Shown: piece by piece, positions 33,062 through 44,399 of the stretch | Layout of the letters: every line of letters begins with the position of its first letter | How positions within the stretch are numbered: position 1 is the first letter of the stretch | NCBI GenBank assembly: GCA_015680685.1 | Contig: MNCI01002923.1 | Span: forward strand, 886,646-950,645 | Length of the DNA stretch: 64,000 nucleotides | Direction of reading: 5' to 3' | Source: Gnetum montanum | Lineage: Eukaryota > Streptophyta > Gnetopsida > Gnetales > Gnetaceae | The notes under the pieces: model-generated | The model's input: only the letters and a program-made list of their open reading frames with translations | The model's database searches: none | What the model was told of the DNA's origin: nothing | Made by a program: the position numbers and the translations under genes

Positions 33062-35068
33062 ATGTCTCTCTCATAAGACTATAATAATGCAACAACTAGT
33101 AAGGAAATTCATTGGAGAACCAACAAATTATATAATGATGAAGATGAAGTTTGGAGTACCCAATCTGATGTAGGGGTCTCCTATGATCATAAATGCAAAC
33201 AACGTCATCCCAACTTACAACTGCATAACATACTTAGTGATGATGAACCCCTACTGGCCACTACAATCTTAACGCATATAGAAGAGGCTATTCAAATATC
33301 CTATAGGCATCACAAGGAAAGTCGTTTACCCAAGCTTGATTTAAACAACTTCCCCAAATTCTCAAGAGGCTATGAATTAGATCCGCAACAACATTTACAA
33401 GCCTTCTACGATGCCTGTGCATGGAACAACATTGATAATGGATGGAAAAAACTTAAGCCCTTTCCTTTGACACTCGTTGGCCAAGAAAAATTATGGTATA
33501 GGTCCTTAAGACCAAAATAAATTCGATGTTGGCCAACAATGGTATAACTATTTAATGAAAGATATAAAACCTACACAAGAGTGTCAACCTTGAGGAGAAA
33601 AATCCAAGAATGGAAACAAGGACAATATGAACCCTTGGACATGGCCTTAGAAAGATATTATGCACTATTAAATAATTTTCTAGGCCATGGGTTCTCCAAG
33701 GAAAGGCTAATGTATTACATCATAGATGCGCTTCATAATGAAACAAGGGAAACCCTATGGATGTATGCTCAAGGTCAACTATATGAGCTACAAACCCATC
33801 AACTCCAAGAGCTTATTAAGTGGGTAGAAAAAGAAGAAGGAGAAATGGCTAAATGGGAGAATGCTAAAAAATCTCAACAAGCCCAAAAATCAACAAGGGC
33901 CCATCATTATGAAGAGGAAAAATCAACTCACCGCAAGGAGGTGGAACATCTTTGCCAGTACTACAATCATTGGATGAAATTAAGGAAAAGATCAATAGGA
34001 TGATGGAATGGATACATAAGACATATGGAGAATATGCCAACATTATTGGAGGTAGAGTCATGATGAACTAAGAAGTAGGACAAAATACCCTTAGAAAATC
34101 AGAAAGAAGGGTTAAAAAAAATAAGAGCTCAACTGTCAATCATATGTATCAATGTAACATTTACCTGTATGATCATCCCAAGGGCCAATGCCCAATCTTT
34201 TCACATTTACAAGAGCATTGGAAAAAAATTTTACATCCAGAGTTCGTACAAAGATACTATGTTCAATCATAATAGCAACAATCCCAGTCGTGGGGTAGGC
34301 CACCCCCAAACTAGTTACATCCTTCATAGCATCCAAACCAAAATGCTTATCAAGTTCAACATCTTGTTTCCCCAACCAAGTTAACATCATCTATCTTACC
34401 ATATTATTATTATTCTCCTTAATACTATCAACCCATATCCTCTCCAATAGGACCACCACCTCGTGTACATTACACTTCTTCTCAATTTTAACATTCTCAT
34501 CCTTCACCTCTTTCTATATCACCACCAAGTGTTCTAGAAGGGTTTGCACCATAGAAGAAACCCATGAATATTACTTGTGCTTCTGCTGATAATAGCAGTG
34601 GGAACTCTCCTCAACATCGAAGACGCCCCTTCTTTCAGCATGACCGGAAGAAGGGATGGTACAATTTTGAGCTCACTACATCCTCCAACTCAACATAATT
34701 CCAACACTATGGTGCATCTTCCTCTTCAAACCCAACACCTCATGTTACCTTATTAGGGCCACCACTCAATACTCCAACAACCACAAGGCCTAATGAATAT
34801 AGCCACATGACAAGACATGATGATCCTTGCATGTCATCTTACAGTCACAAGTGTCATAGTAGGTCAACCACTCATCCATTGACTACATCTTATAAATTTC
34901 CCCACTATACTTACTATAATCAAGTGTGTGATTCCTAGTGGGGGTACGTTCCAACCACCACATCAAAAGATGCCTAGTGATTTAGATATGACCGTATCAC
35001 AATACGTCCAACATGCAAGGATTCTAACTTTTCATTTATTAATTCTCACTATGATCAACCATTTAGCT
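33062..35068 (+). pseudogene. gag: Gag of element I
   Basis: The ATG at 33062 shares its frame with the main open part (33581-34003), and IHWRTNKLYN follows it as in element C. Capsid-type blocks follow: LPKLDLNNFPKFSRG near 33330, GQEKLWYRSLRP near 33480, RRKIQEWKQGQYEPLDMALERYYALL (33596 on), ETLWMYAQGQLYELQTHQLQELI. After a frameshift a knuckle-like CNIYLYDHPKGQCP (34150-34195) appears, then a long Pro/Ser/Thr-rich tail. The frame ends at the palindrome 35069-35086. Stops include a TAA only five codons after the ATG. The element has no pol behind it. Element D carries the same Gag type, so D-like elements could have supplied replication proteins. Confidence 0.75.
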
Positions 35069-35275
35069 ATGGGGGGTAACCCCCATGCTAATAATAAGGA
35101 GGATTAATAAATAATTTTTCATTTTCTTTAATTTTGAATTTTTTTTTTTTAGTTTTTCACTTTTCAACTTATTGTTTAATATTTTTTCCTTTTTGTTCTT
35201 TTTATATTTTTACCTTTCTATGAGTAATCTCATCTAGAAATAAAACACTCATGTGAATCATTGGTTGAGGTGTTA
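34755..35275 (+). repeat. Gag tail and 3' segment of element I, copy 1 of a direct duplication
   Basis: GGCCACCACTCAATACTCCA through CATGTGAATCATTGGTTGAG recurs at 35988-36460 with the same order and orientation (about 500 bp). It includes the palindrome ATGGGGGGTAACCCCCAT at 35069-35086. Confidence 0.75.
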
Positions 35276-35987
35276 TTTTATGCTATCAAGTCTCACTCAA
35301 TACTCCACATCGATTGTATGGTTAAGTAAGCTTGAGGCATATGATTTTTATAGCTTTTATATTTTTATGTCCTGCTGCTAATAAGGGAGGAGAGGGAGAT
35401 AACTAAGTGACTAATTTAACTTAACTACTGATTAACTAGGCTTTAACTAATCCTAACACCAGTATCCATTCTCACTTATTGTACACATCCTGAACCAATG
35501 CAACACTACTAGGATTACCATACACTAATCGTTACTGGGTTACCAAGTATTACAAGCATGCTCAAAGTGATCGTATTGAGTGTATTTACTTAGGAGAGTT
35601 GTAGGGTGATAGAGAATCATTAATTAACTAAGAAAGCATTTAATAATATCAATTAACACTAATTAATCTATTCTAGATGTTGCAAGGTTTATCATAAAGT
35701 TCATCTTTATTGTCATACACAAGGTGTACTCAAGTACACAATTCTCAAATAGTATTCATTCACCTGATGACTGCTATTGCAGGCACACAGAAATAATTCT
35801 AACTGTGGAGTAACCATTTCTCCTTCTTCTTTTACTACCCACTTAATAAGCTCTTGGACTTAATGGGTTCGGAGTTCATATAGTTGACCTCAGGCATATA
35901 TCCCTAGGGTCTCCCTTGTTTCATTACAAAGCCCATCAATAATGTGGTACACTAGCCTTTCCTTGGAGAACCCACCTCATTTTTACT
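35276..35987 (-). other. Inverted LTR and Gag fragment inside element I
   Basis: 35290-35830 matches a D-type LTR read in the minus direction (ATGGTTAAGTAAGCTTGAGG at 35310 and 58170; TTTATCATAAAGTTCATCTTTATTG at 35690 and 58525). It passes abruptly into minus-strand Gag (35990-35840; CNETRETLGIYA, GQLYELRTH) and then into the second copy of the duplication. The natural order LTR, leader, Gag is therefore shortened and inverted. Confidence 0.65.
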
Positions 35988-36460
35988 TATCAAGGCCACC
36001 ACTCAATACTCCAACAACCATGGGACCAATTGAATATAGCCACATGGGGAGACATGTTGATCCTTTCATACCATCTTATGATCACAAGTACCATAGTGCG
36101 TCAACCCCTTATAAATTAACCACATCTTATAACTTGCCGCACTATGTCAACTCTAATCAAATGTGTGAACCCCAATGGGGTAAGTATGACTAGGTCCCAA
36201 TATTTCCAACATGCAAGGATCCCGACCTTCCATTTATTAATTCTAGCCATGCTCAACTATTTAGTCATGGGGGATATCCTCCATTCTAACAAGAAAAATT
36301 AATAAATAATTTTCATTTTCTTTAATTTTACATTTTTTCACCTTTTAATTTATTGCTTTATCTTTTTGTCTTTTTATCTTTTTATAAGTAATCTCATCTA
36401 CGAATAAAACACTCATGTGACTCGTTGGTTGAGGTGTTGTTCTATGCTATCAGGTCTCAG
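35988..36460 (+). repeat. Gag tail and 3' segment of element I, copy 2
   Basis: Second copy of 34755-35275. Its palindrome reads ATGGGGGATATCCTCCAT (36267-36284). After it the element continues with sequence shared with element J. Confidence 0.75.
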
Positions 36461-37631
36461 GTAACTAATTATTTGAATAGCGTGCCCACAACATCCATCC
36501 ACCCAATCTATTAATAAGAGGTTCTACCCTAAGCAAAATGATATTCCTAATCATTAAAACTTAAAGTAATCTTGTGTTATTATTCCTAGAGCAAAGAAGG
36601 ATGGACTAAGTGGGAATGGCCAGGGTGTGACATCAAGTGGACTTGTGAATTCTCTTTGGTGACATCTGTAGGAGTTATCATGCAGCTTGGTTGTACTAAG
36701 ATCCTTGTAGATATAATGAAAAATGGAAGTAAGAGTAATCATAAGGCACTCAACCAAATAATAATAATAATGCTATTCTAGGAGGTCCTATTGGAAAGAC
36801 ATGTACCCATGCCTAAAGGTAGGTGGCTTCTCTAAATTAAGTAATACTTCATAAAAAAATGAGTGCCACAAAGCAAAATCACTCCTCCCTTGAACAAAAT
36901 GCCAAGTGATCGTACACCTTGATGTCACGGTGCTCTTATGGTTGTCCATCATCGGAAGAAGCAATGCGATGTCATTGATCAGAGAAATGGACTTGGTCCT
37001 GATTTTGGAGTGATGGGTTAATGACACATTAATCATGCCTTACATTGAGGATTCATTCTTCCTTGGGTCAGTTACCTCATGTCCCAATTTATACAATCCC
37101 TTATACAATTCATCTCATCTCACTGTTCATGTAATTTTGACTTATGTCTTGTATAACATTGAATTCATACCTCATTACAATGGTATCTACATGTGTGTGT
37201 TTTGTGAAACTGGTGTAGATTACATTTAACCCTTCTAGTGCCTACAGACATTTTAAGGTGTAGTTACGTAAGGGCATTATTAGCAGGAACCTACTTTGGG
37301 GAGGACCCACTAGCATAACTTTTGTAATTTGTACTTGTTGCACACCACCACATCATTTTATACCCTCCAAGTACTTCATTTCCAAATATATTCTTTCCTT
37401 TTTCATCATTTCATCAAATGTTTCTCAAAACCATTACATATCCTTTTATGTGTCACCTAAACAAATCAGGTCCAATATTAAACTTTTAAGGCAACTTCCT
37501 TGATAAAATTTCTAACTCTAAAATCACACTAAGCAAAGAATTCAACATTTATTAAAAGGTAATGAATAAGGTATGAAATCATTGAAATTATTTCAATTAT
37601 CTTACTAACAATTTATCTTTGTGTGATTATA
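36461..37631 (+). other. Non-coding internal region of element I
   Basis: No coding sequence seen. It contains blocks shared with element J at 14460-15000. Open frames in this stretch on both strands are short and match nothing. Confidence 0.5.
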
Positions 37632-38150
37632 GATGGCCCCTAAAAGAGGACAACAAGGAGGACCTCAAGGTGCAACTGAATGACCAGGGGGAGAAAGAGG
37701 CCAAGGACCTCATGTAGAACATGCAAAACAAGAGGCATAATCATTTAGCATCAGTCATGGAACTCCTAGTACTACATCATCTATCCAAGCAAAAGGAGGA
37801 GACGTCAAGGCCCAAGCCTATGAAGAGGAATGACGGCTATTTGTGGCATGGCATGTCAAGGCCAATCAAGTGTTCCCACAATTGTTGTATCCATGAAAAG
37901 TGGAAACTACATTAAAAATTGGAACATTAGCATGGGTGGCTCATAATCCATGCATAGAAGAGAAGAAATGTCAAGCGCTTCTTCAATGGTATCAATCTTA
38001 GAAGCTTGATCGTGCAGGACAAAGGAAAGGCACCCATGGAGGATCCATTCCCACTAGGAACCACATGAGTTCTAATAAATTTTGTAATTTTGTGCTTATG
38101 TCCCAATTTCATTTTGTTCAATCCCACACTATGGCATGAATAATTCCTAG
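37632..38150 (+). pseudogene. Remnant of the third ORF in element I
   Basis: The ATG at 37632 gives MAPKRGQQGGPQGATE, then a Gly/Gln/Lys-rich stretch with TAG/TGA stops. It corresponds to the start of the ORF at 16012 in element J. The coiled-coil part is absent and the frame runs into the 3' end of the element, so an internal deletion removed most of it. Confidence 0.5.
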
Positions 38151-38247
38151 TTAGTCAACAATTAGATACCTATCCACTGTGTAATCCATTGGACTTGTTC
38201 TCATTTTTTTTGACTCGAGGATGAGTTGTTATTTGGTTGTGGGGGTA

Positions 38248-39170
38248 TGATGAGTTATGGTCTATCAAGTCCAATTATTGGACCCCTATTATTGGACCCC
38301 TGATATCAGGTACAAGATACCAGGTCTGATAGGCCCCAATATCGGACACCCATTATCGAGTACGTGATATCGCGACCTCACAAGCGATATTGGGTACATG
38401 ATATCATGGTTCCTATGTGGGACTATAAATACACATATAGGCACATGGGAAGATTCAATTTTTTTAATCAGTTTCTTAGAGTTAGTTTAGTATTAGAGTA
38501 GAGTCTTTTTCCATTCTTTTCCTCTCAACCCTCTCTCCTAGTGCATGCCTACAGTGTGATGATTGTAATTATACATAACCTTTATTCGAGTGTGACATAC
38601 TTGGACACGTGCATGATAGAAAATAAAGATCAAGATTACTTCATCGTTGTAGCGTTGACTTAGTTTAATTATTTAATTTTTCTTGTTATTTATTACTTTC
38701 ATAGTTAATATCTCTTCATCCTAAACCTCTTAAACATAGAATGAGTATGACTTAATCATGAGCATTCAAGTGTGACTACTTGATATCCTAGTAGCATTCC
38801 TAGGCCATGTCCTTGGTAATCCTAGTGGTAGTCATGCACGAGGTCCAAAATGTGTACAAATGATTAAGGAATGGGTGCTCATCGCACTTAGGCAAGCTTA
38901 GACTCTCTTCACCCTTTCTCTCTTAGCTTAACAAGTTATTTTCCATTGCCTCTAGGAGTAGCACTAGGTTAGAAACCACATCATACATCTTACTCTAGAC
39001 TAAACCATACGTGACAAAGTAAATACTAGTCCAGGTGGGAAAACAATAAATTGTGATCAACAAGTAAGTATCTAGATACCACAACTAGCCCATCTATGGA
39101 GTTTGACCAGATCATGCATGAAATGCTCTCATTCGTATGGTTGAGTGTAGGGTTACCTCACCACTCATCA
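38248..39170 (+). repeat. 3' LTR of element I
   Basis: It starts TGATGAGTTATGG directly after TTGTGGGGGTA (polypurine-like) and ends CTCACCACTCATCA, 923 bp. TATAAATA is at 38424-38431, with the GATATC array just upstream at 38270-38410. Confidence 0.85.
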
Positions 39171-39690
39171 CCTTGAACATATTGTGAAATTCTTGTATTT
39201 GTATGGTTTAGTGTAGGGGTACCATAGTTGAGTAATATCATATTTTAAGGAGTTTAGGGTGAAGAGATATTAACTACAAAAGTAATAAATAATAATAATA
39301 ATTAAATAATTAAACTAAGTGAATGCTACAATGATGAAGTAATCTTAATGTTTATTTCTAGTCATGTGCGTGTCCAAGTACATTACACTCGAATAAAGGT
39401 TCCATACAATTACAATCATCACATTGTAGGCATACATTGGGAGAAAAGAGTTGATAGGAAAAAATGACAAAAATACTCTACTCTAACACTAAACTGACTT
39501 ATTGACTTTGACATGTGCCCCATTGTGTATTTATAGGCTCACATGAGAACCACGATGTCGTGTATACGATATCGCTAGCCAGGCCATGATATCGCATACA
39601 TGATATCATAGGTGCAATATTGTGGGTGCGATATTGGGGGTTCGATAACAGGGGTCCAATATCAGGACTCATTAAATATCAGGGTTGGCT
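39171..39690 (-). repeat. Inverted partial LTR next to element I
   Basis: 39171-39222 repeats an LTR tail in the plus sense (TTTGTATGGTTTAGTGTAGG). 39225-39690 is the reverse complement of the first part of an element-I LTR: AAGTAATCTTAATGTTTATTT against AAATAAAGATCAAGATTACTT, a minus TATA box near 39530, and a GATATC array at 39545-39685. With 38270-38750 it forms a large inverted repeat. Confidence 0.65.
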
Positions 39691-39981
39691 ATTCTTACTT
39701 CATAAATTTCATACGAAAACTAGAAAATTTCATAAGAAAATTTCATAAGAAAACTAGAAATAGAGTGAGATATGCCATGGTTGGCAAGTGTCTATTTTAG
39801 TAGTTATAAATAACTTTCTTTTCTCTTCTTTTTAGAATGAAAATAAATAATTCTATCAAGGTGAAATATTTTTTTAAAGAGAATTTTTTATGTTGAGAAT
39901 CCTTAGAACATAAAATACTCCATTGTGATTTTAAAATTTTAATCATAAATCTTGTGTTTAATGTGTGCTTCATGGAAACCA
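39691..39981 (-). repeat. Shortened 3' LTR of element E
   Basis: CATAAGAAAACTAGAAATAG (39740) matches 58930, and TCTTTTTAGAATGAAAATAA through GTTTAATG (39826-39962) matches 59810-59945. About 800 bases lying between these blocks in the other LTR are missing. The left limit is the join with the inverted LTR at 39690; the right limit is approximate. Confidence 0.6.
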
Positions 39982-41880
39982 TGTGGTCATCATTGAGATT
40001 ACCTTTGGGAAGATAGGAGTAACCACCTTTGCTCACCTTAGATTGTTTGCATCATTCAAATGTGGTGTATCATTGCTTAGTATATCCAAGAAGAAACTTG
40101 ATCATGACACCTCTTGGAAGAAAACTGGGAAGATCTCCCATGGGTCTTTATGGCACTTTGCATGAGCCATCATCATTTTTGTTTTTAGAAATAGCTCTAT
40201 TGAAATCATAGGTATCAACATTTCTAGGAACATAGGTGATTCAAGCTAATTATGATTTTTAATAGTGTTTAGCTCTAATGATGGAACCAATTTTAGTTTC
40301 AACAATAGCAACAAGATAACATGGTGCCAAGGGATAGAATTACAGATGGAACCATTGAGTAGAATAGGAGGGATAGAATTACAAATGGAACCATAGAGCA
40401 GAATAGGAGGGATAGAATTACAAATGGAACCATTAAGTAGAATAGTAGGACAAAGCTACAAAATTTCAAGTTATACAAGTGGCACCACCAACATGGCAAA
40501 TGACACCAACGATTAGATATAGATTGGTAACATGAATCCTTAGTTAATATTGGTGACATGAATCCTTAGTTCATACTTTTGTAGAACTCCAATAGTAGGA
40601 GTTGGAGGCTAAGATGGATGATCTGGTGCTACCATCTAAGGGCCCACATGATGCACATCTTTATAGCTCCAACACCTATTCTTTCATCAATTCTCTTGGG
40701 CACCGTCAACTCTACTTGCATTCCAATCTAATGCACTCCTTAGTGTTACTATTAAAGAGTTTTATGTTGCAATGGCATCCTCCTTTGAATTCTATGGTAT
40801 GGATTTTGAAGTGTGGCATTTTTTTGATGAAATGCATAAACGTAACATCATGTAACATAACAACAATAGTAATAATGTAGTTGTGTTATAGAGACATCAG
40901 AACTATTTGTTGGATAATCCATGCTTTTCTCCATGGCTAGTAGGCTATCAATATATTTTTTATATGGCCTAATTTCTATTTTTTTGTTAATTTATTTATA
41001 GATCATTTTGCAGTGTTTCTATGTAAAATCCATTTCACCTATGTTTTTGCTCTTTATGTTGGAAAACATTTTCCTAAACATTCACTTGATCTTGCCCCTA
41101 TTATAATTTGCATCATTCTTGAGTTTCTCAAAGAAAACTAGATTGCCGAATGTCAGATGAAATATTCTTTGTTTCATGATGATAATGTGAGAAATACCTT
41201 GCTCAAGAACATTAGTATATTCAAATTCTTCCAAACCTTAGATTTTTATGATGTCATATTCAATAACGAATTCATTGTGCAATTCAAGAGATGAAAAACA
41301 AAAGCATAGGACAGAGAGTTAATGTTGTGGGTGATATAACCTATTTCAGTTATTATTCATTGTATTTGGTCACTTTATCTAAAATGAGGAAGAAAAAAAC
41401 CTTGATTCCAACAGAGTTCTTGATATGGTAGTTGATCTTTTTGATAACCCTCATCCTAGAAAATCCATTGTCATCAAGAATGGGACTTAGAATCTATTGC
41501 ATCTCTTTTTCCTCATTATTTTTATTATCACAATTGTAACCTTTTTCTTAAATTTTCAAATAGACCATACAAAAAAGAAGTGAAATCAATTTTGACATCT
41601 ACTCCATCAAATGGTCAAATGTGACAACATTTCTTACCTTCCTTTTTACACTTTTGTTAAAAAACATAGAATTTATTGGAAACGTTTCTTTCTACATAGA
41701 AATAGAAATATTTTTTAAACAAAACTTTCATCAAACTTAGGGTTTGATGAAATAAAAACCTCATTCCTAAGAAAACTTAAGAAATTTTAAAGAAAATTTT
41801 TTACACAAACTATTTTGTGGGTGGAAAGAGAATGGTTAGAGTAACTCTCTTAGGGATTCTCTTATTGAGAGTCCTTTCAT
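39982..41880. other. Unassigned internal stretch of element E with short tandem repeats
   Basis: Open frames such as 40029-40211 (plus) and 41160-41295 (plus, KYSLFHDDNVRNTLLKN) are not recognised. A 39-bp unit occurs three times at 40332-40448. Whether this is the element's 3' region or a further insertion cannot be told by eye. Confidence 0.3.
40332..40448. repeat. Three tandem copies of a 39-bp unit
   Basis: GGATAGAATTACARATGGAA with the following CCAT-GAG-AGAATAGGAG starts at 40332, 40371 and 40410 with few differences. Confidence 0.9.
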
Positions 41881-42352
41881 ATGTTATCTCCATTGTGATG
41901 AATTATCTCCTTTCCTCTTCTTGCTAAGTTGAAGCCTCAACTTAATTCTCTTCAACCTTGTCTTCAACAAATGTTTTTTTCCTCTTTGCATCCATCTCTT
42001 TAGTTGTTGATTTATATGGTTCTTCCTAGCTAGATGCTTATGTGTCTTGGGGCACAAAAGCCTCTCCCCAAGAATCATCTTGGTTGGATTCTTCTTGATT
42101 TTTAGCTTAAGTATTAGATTCATGAAAGTTTCCCCAAACATTAGAATGTATGGAAAGTCCACTAGTGAGAAATCTAAACTCATCTGAAAGCCAAAGTAGA
42201 AAAGGGTTTTCACTTGATGCTCCACAGGTAGTTGACTTACAATAGGCTCTCAACACAAGTTCTGGATAACATCCCATGACATATGGGATAAATGGCCTTC
42301 TCATTGCCCTATCTCCAAGAATCATCTTCTTTCTCACACTCACACACTTCAC
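41880..42352 (-). pseudogene. Unassigned ORF downstream of integrase in element E
   Basis: One minus-strand frame runs from 42352 to about 41880, interrupted only by TAA/TAG codons. It reads VRKKMILGDRAMRRPFIPYV, then ENPFLLWLSDEFRFLTSG, then a hydrophilic Glu/Lys/Gln-rich tail (DDSWGEAFVPQDT, KRKKTFVEDKVEEN). It matches no family known to me. Its place after integrase is where some plant gypsy elements carry an accessory ORF. Confidence 0.4.
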
Positions 42353-42420
42353 TTTCTTTCTCTACTTAAGCCTTCAATTTTATTATCTACTATTTCGTAT
42401 ACTAAATATTAATATAGTTA

Positions 42421-42482
42421 CCTACATATATATATTATTATACTATATACATACATACACACACACACACACATACATATAG
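42421..42482. repeat. TA/CA microsatellite
   Basis: A run of TA and CATA units passing into a CA run and back to CATA. Confidence 0.85.
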
Positions 42483-42539
42483 ATTCAAATTTTGGACAGT
42501 TGTCCAAAATAATGTTTTATATACAAAACATTATATGGA

Positions 42540-43450
42540 AATTGCAACTCTATCCCATCAAGTGTTGATAACTTGTATGTATCTTTAGATAATTTTTCTT
42601 GATTTGAAATGAACCAATCCATATGGCTGAAAACTTATTTAGCTTCATCATATTTCATAATAATATGAGAGCACTAATCTTAAAAGTTCTTTTTAGAGAC
42701 TTTCTATCAAACCATCTTTTGACTTGAGAAGCATTCTTTAGTAAATTATCTCTAGCTCTATTCATTTTAGCTTCTATTTTGATGAGCAAGGTCATAAAAA
42801 TTCTATTTTAATCAATTTTCTCACTATATTTTTGCACAAAATCTAATACCAAATTTATAACTCTATTCGTAATTCTTGTAGAAAATCCATAGACTAAATT
42901 ATAAGTTGAATTTCCAATAGCCTTCTTAAATCTAATAAGATCAATCCATGATGCATATTGCAAATAATCAATTCAATTTCCTAGATTTCTATCCATTTAT
43001 CTCTTAATATAGGAAATAAGTTTTTTATTTGTAAATTTAGCTAAGCCATTTCCTTGAGGATAATAATTCGAAGAAGCAAATAGAAAGACAAATTTTTTTG
43101 ATGCCCACGTTATAAATTCTTTAGATTGAAAAGCAAATACATTATCAGATACCAATACTTTAGGTAGGTCAAAATGACTTAGAACTTGATCTTCCAAGAA
43201 CTTAATCACATCTAATGCTAATATTTTCATTAGAGCCTTTTCTTCAGATCATTTAGTAAAGTAATCGATAGTCGTGAGAATAAACTTATGTCTAGCTCTC
43301 AAAGGAGTAATTGTACCAATGAAATCTAAACCCCATTGTTGAAATGGTCTATCCACTATTACCAATTTTAAAGGACCTCTAGCCTTTTTAACCTTTGGTC
43401 CATGAATTTGACATTTTTAACATCTTTGAATTTTCAAACTAATATCTTGA
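42540..43450 (-). pseudogene. pol (INT): Integrase of element E
   Basis: Around 43355-43240 the frame reads GLDFIGTI, then LRARHKFILTTIDYFTKWSE. The open part 43230-42997 gives VIKFLEDQVLSHFDLPKVLVSDN and NYYPQGNGLAKFTNKKLI, the second Asp block and the Glu block of the DDE core. In the Glu block the usual Gly-Gln-x-Glu reads Gly-Asn-Gly-Leu-Ala, so the catalytic Glu is not evident. 42960-42840 continues with KKAIGNSTYNLVYG, the usual C-terminal block. Integrase inserts the cDNA into chromosomes. Stops break the frame. Confidence 0.8.
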
Positions 43451-43849
43451 TACATACTAAGCTAATAAAAACCATAGCAAAGTATATGTTGCATGGCGAA
43501 TTTAGGAGATTCATAAAACAAATTGGAATGATCATGAAATTGTTCTAAGATAGGACTAATTTGATCATTGTGAACACATTCCAAAAAAACCCCTCTAAAA
43601 TTATTTTTGTATAAGATTCCATCTTTGACTACAAATTTATTTATCTTTTTGAAGAAAGCTCTTATTTGACTTGTAGTTAGGTTATTAGGAACTTTTCATG
43701 TATCAAGGAATTCTAGAATCTCATCATACTAATTTCCTTCATGAGTCTTTAGTATACATACTTCATTTTTTCTAGCCATTAATTTGGCTAATTCCATCCA
43801 TTTAATGGTTTTTCATATTTCTAATGAATATTTAAAATGCTGAAGCTTT

Positions 43850-44170
43850 ATGAGCCACTTTCATCTTTTCAATCCAATTTCATTTTGGGCTAAAAATTGT
43901 TTAACTATAGGCTCTATTAGTATAATATGAACTAATAAGCTTTCTAAATAATGCTTGAAATGCTAAAGTGTCTTGGTAACTGCAAATGCTTGCTTCTCTA
44001 AGTTAGAATAATTTAGCTCTAAACCTTTCAATTGATATCCAAAAAATCCAATTGGTTGATCTTGACCTTCTTATTTTTGAGTTAAAATAGTAGCAACTAA
44101 ATCATTTGAAGCAAAAGAATATAACTAAAAGGCTTCTTTCAATTTTATCTTTACCAAGTATGGAGCTTCT
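43850..44170 (-). pseudogene. pol (RNH): Canonical gypsy RNase H of element E
   Basis: LVATILTQK, PIGFFGYQLKGLELNYSNLEKQAFAV and HFKHYLESLLVHI are the usual blocks following RT in gypsy pol, in the right place between RT and integrase. Frames are interrupted by TAA/TAG. Confidence 0.8.
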
Positions 44171-44399
44171 TGAATGACCTTTTTAATTTCTTCAACGGAT
44201 ATATCTAATTCTAGTGTTTTCGCTACTAGGAAATCTTTCTTTAGCATATACATCAAAGGTTTAGTAATTTTTATGAATCATTGGACAAGATTCTTAATGA
44301 AATTTATATTTCCAAAGAAAGATCTAAGAGACTTTTTGTGTGTAGGATGCTCAATATTCTTTACTATTTAAATTCAAGAGTTATCTATAGCAATTCCTT

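Larger units (their letters stand above)
31984..39170 (+). mobile_element. Element I: Gag-only Athila-type derivative with both LTRs, rearranged
   Basis: LTRs at 31984-32911 and 38248-39170 flank a primer-binding site, a broken Gag, a duplicated and partly inverted segment (34755-36460), non-coding sequence like that of element J, and a remnant of the third ORF (37632-38150). There is no pol. The five bases at the two outer flanks (AAGCT and CCTTG) do not match, so one side was probably rearranged after insertion. Confidence 0.8.

Noticed and set aside
31984-39170. Target duplication of element I
   Set aside because: AAGCT and CCTTG do not match, so no duplication can be claimed.
39612-40211. 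Plus-strand frames across the LTR join and beyond
   Set aside because: The first is LTR sequence; the later ones match nothing and lack a clear start or splice context.
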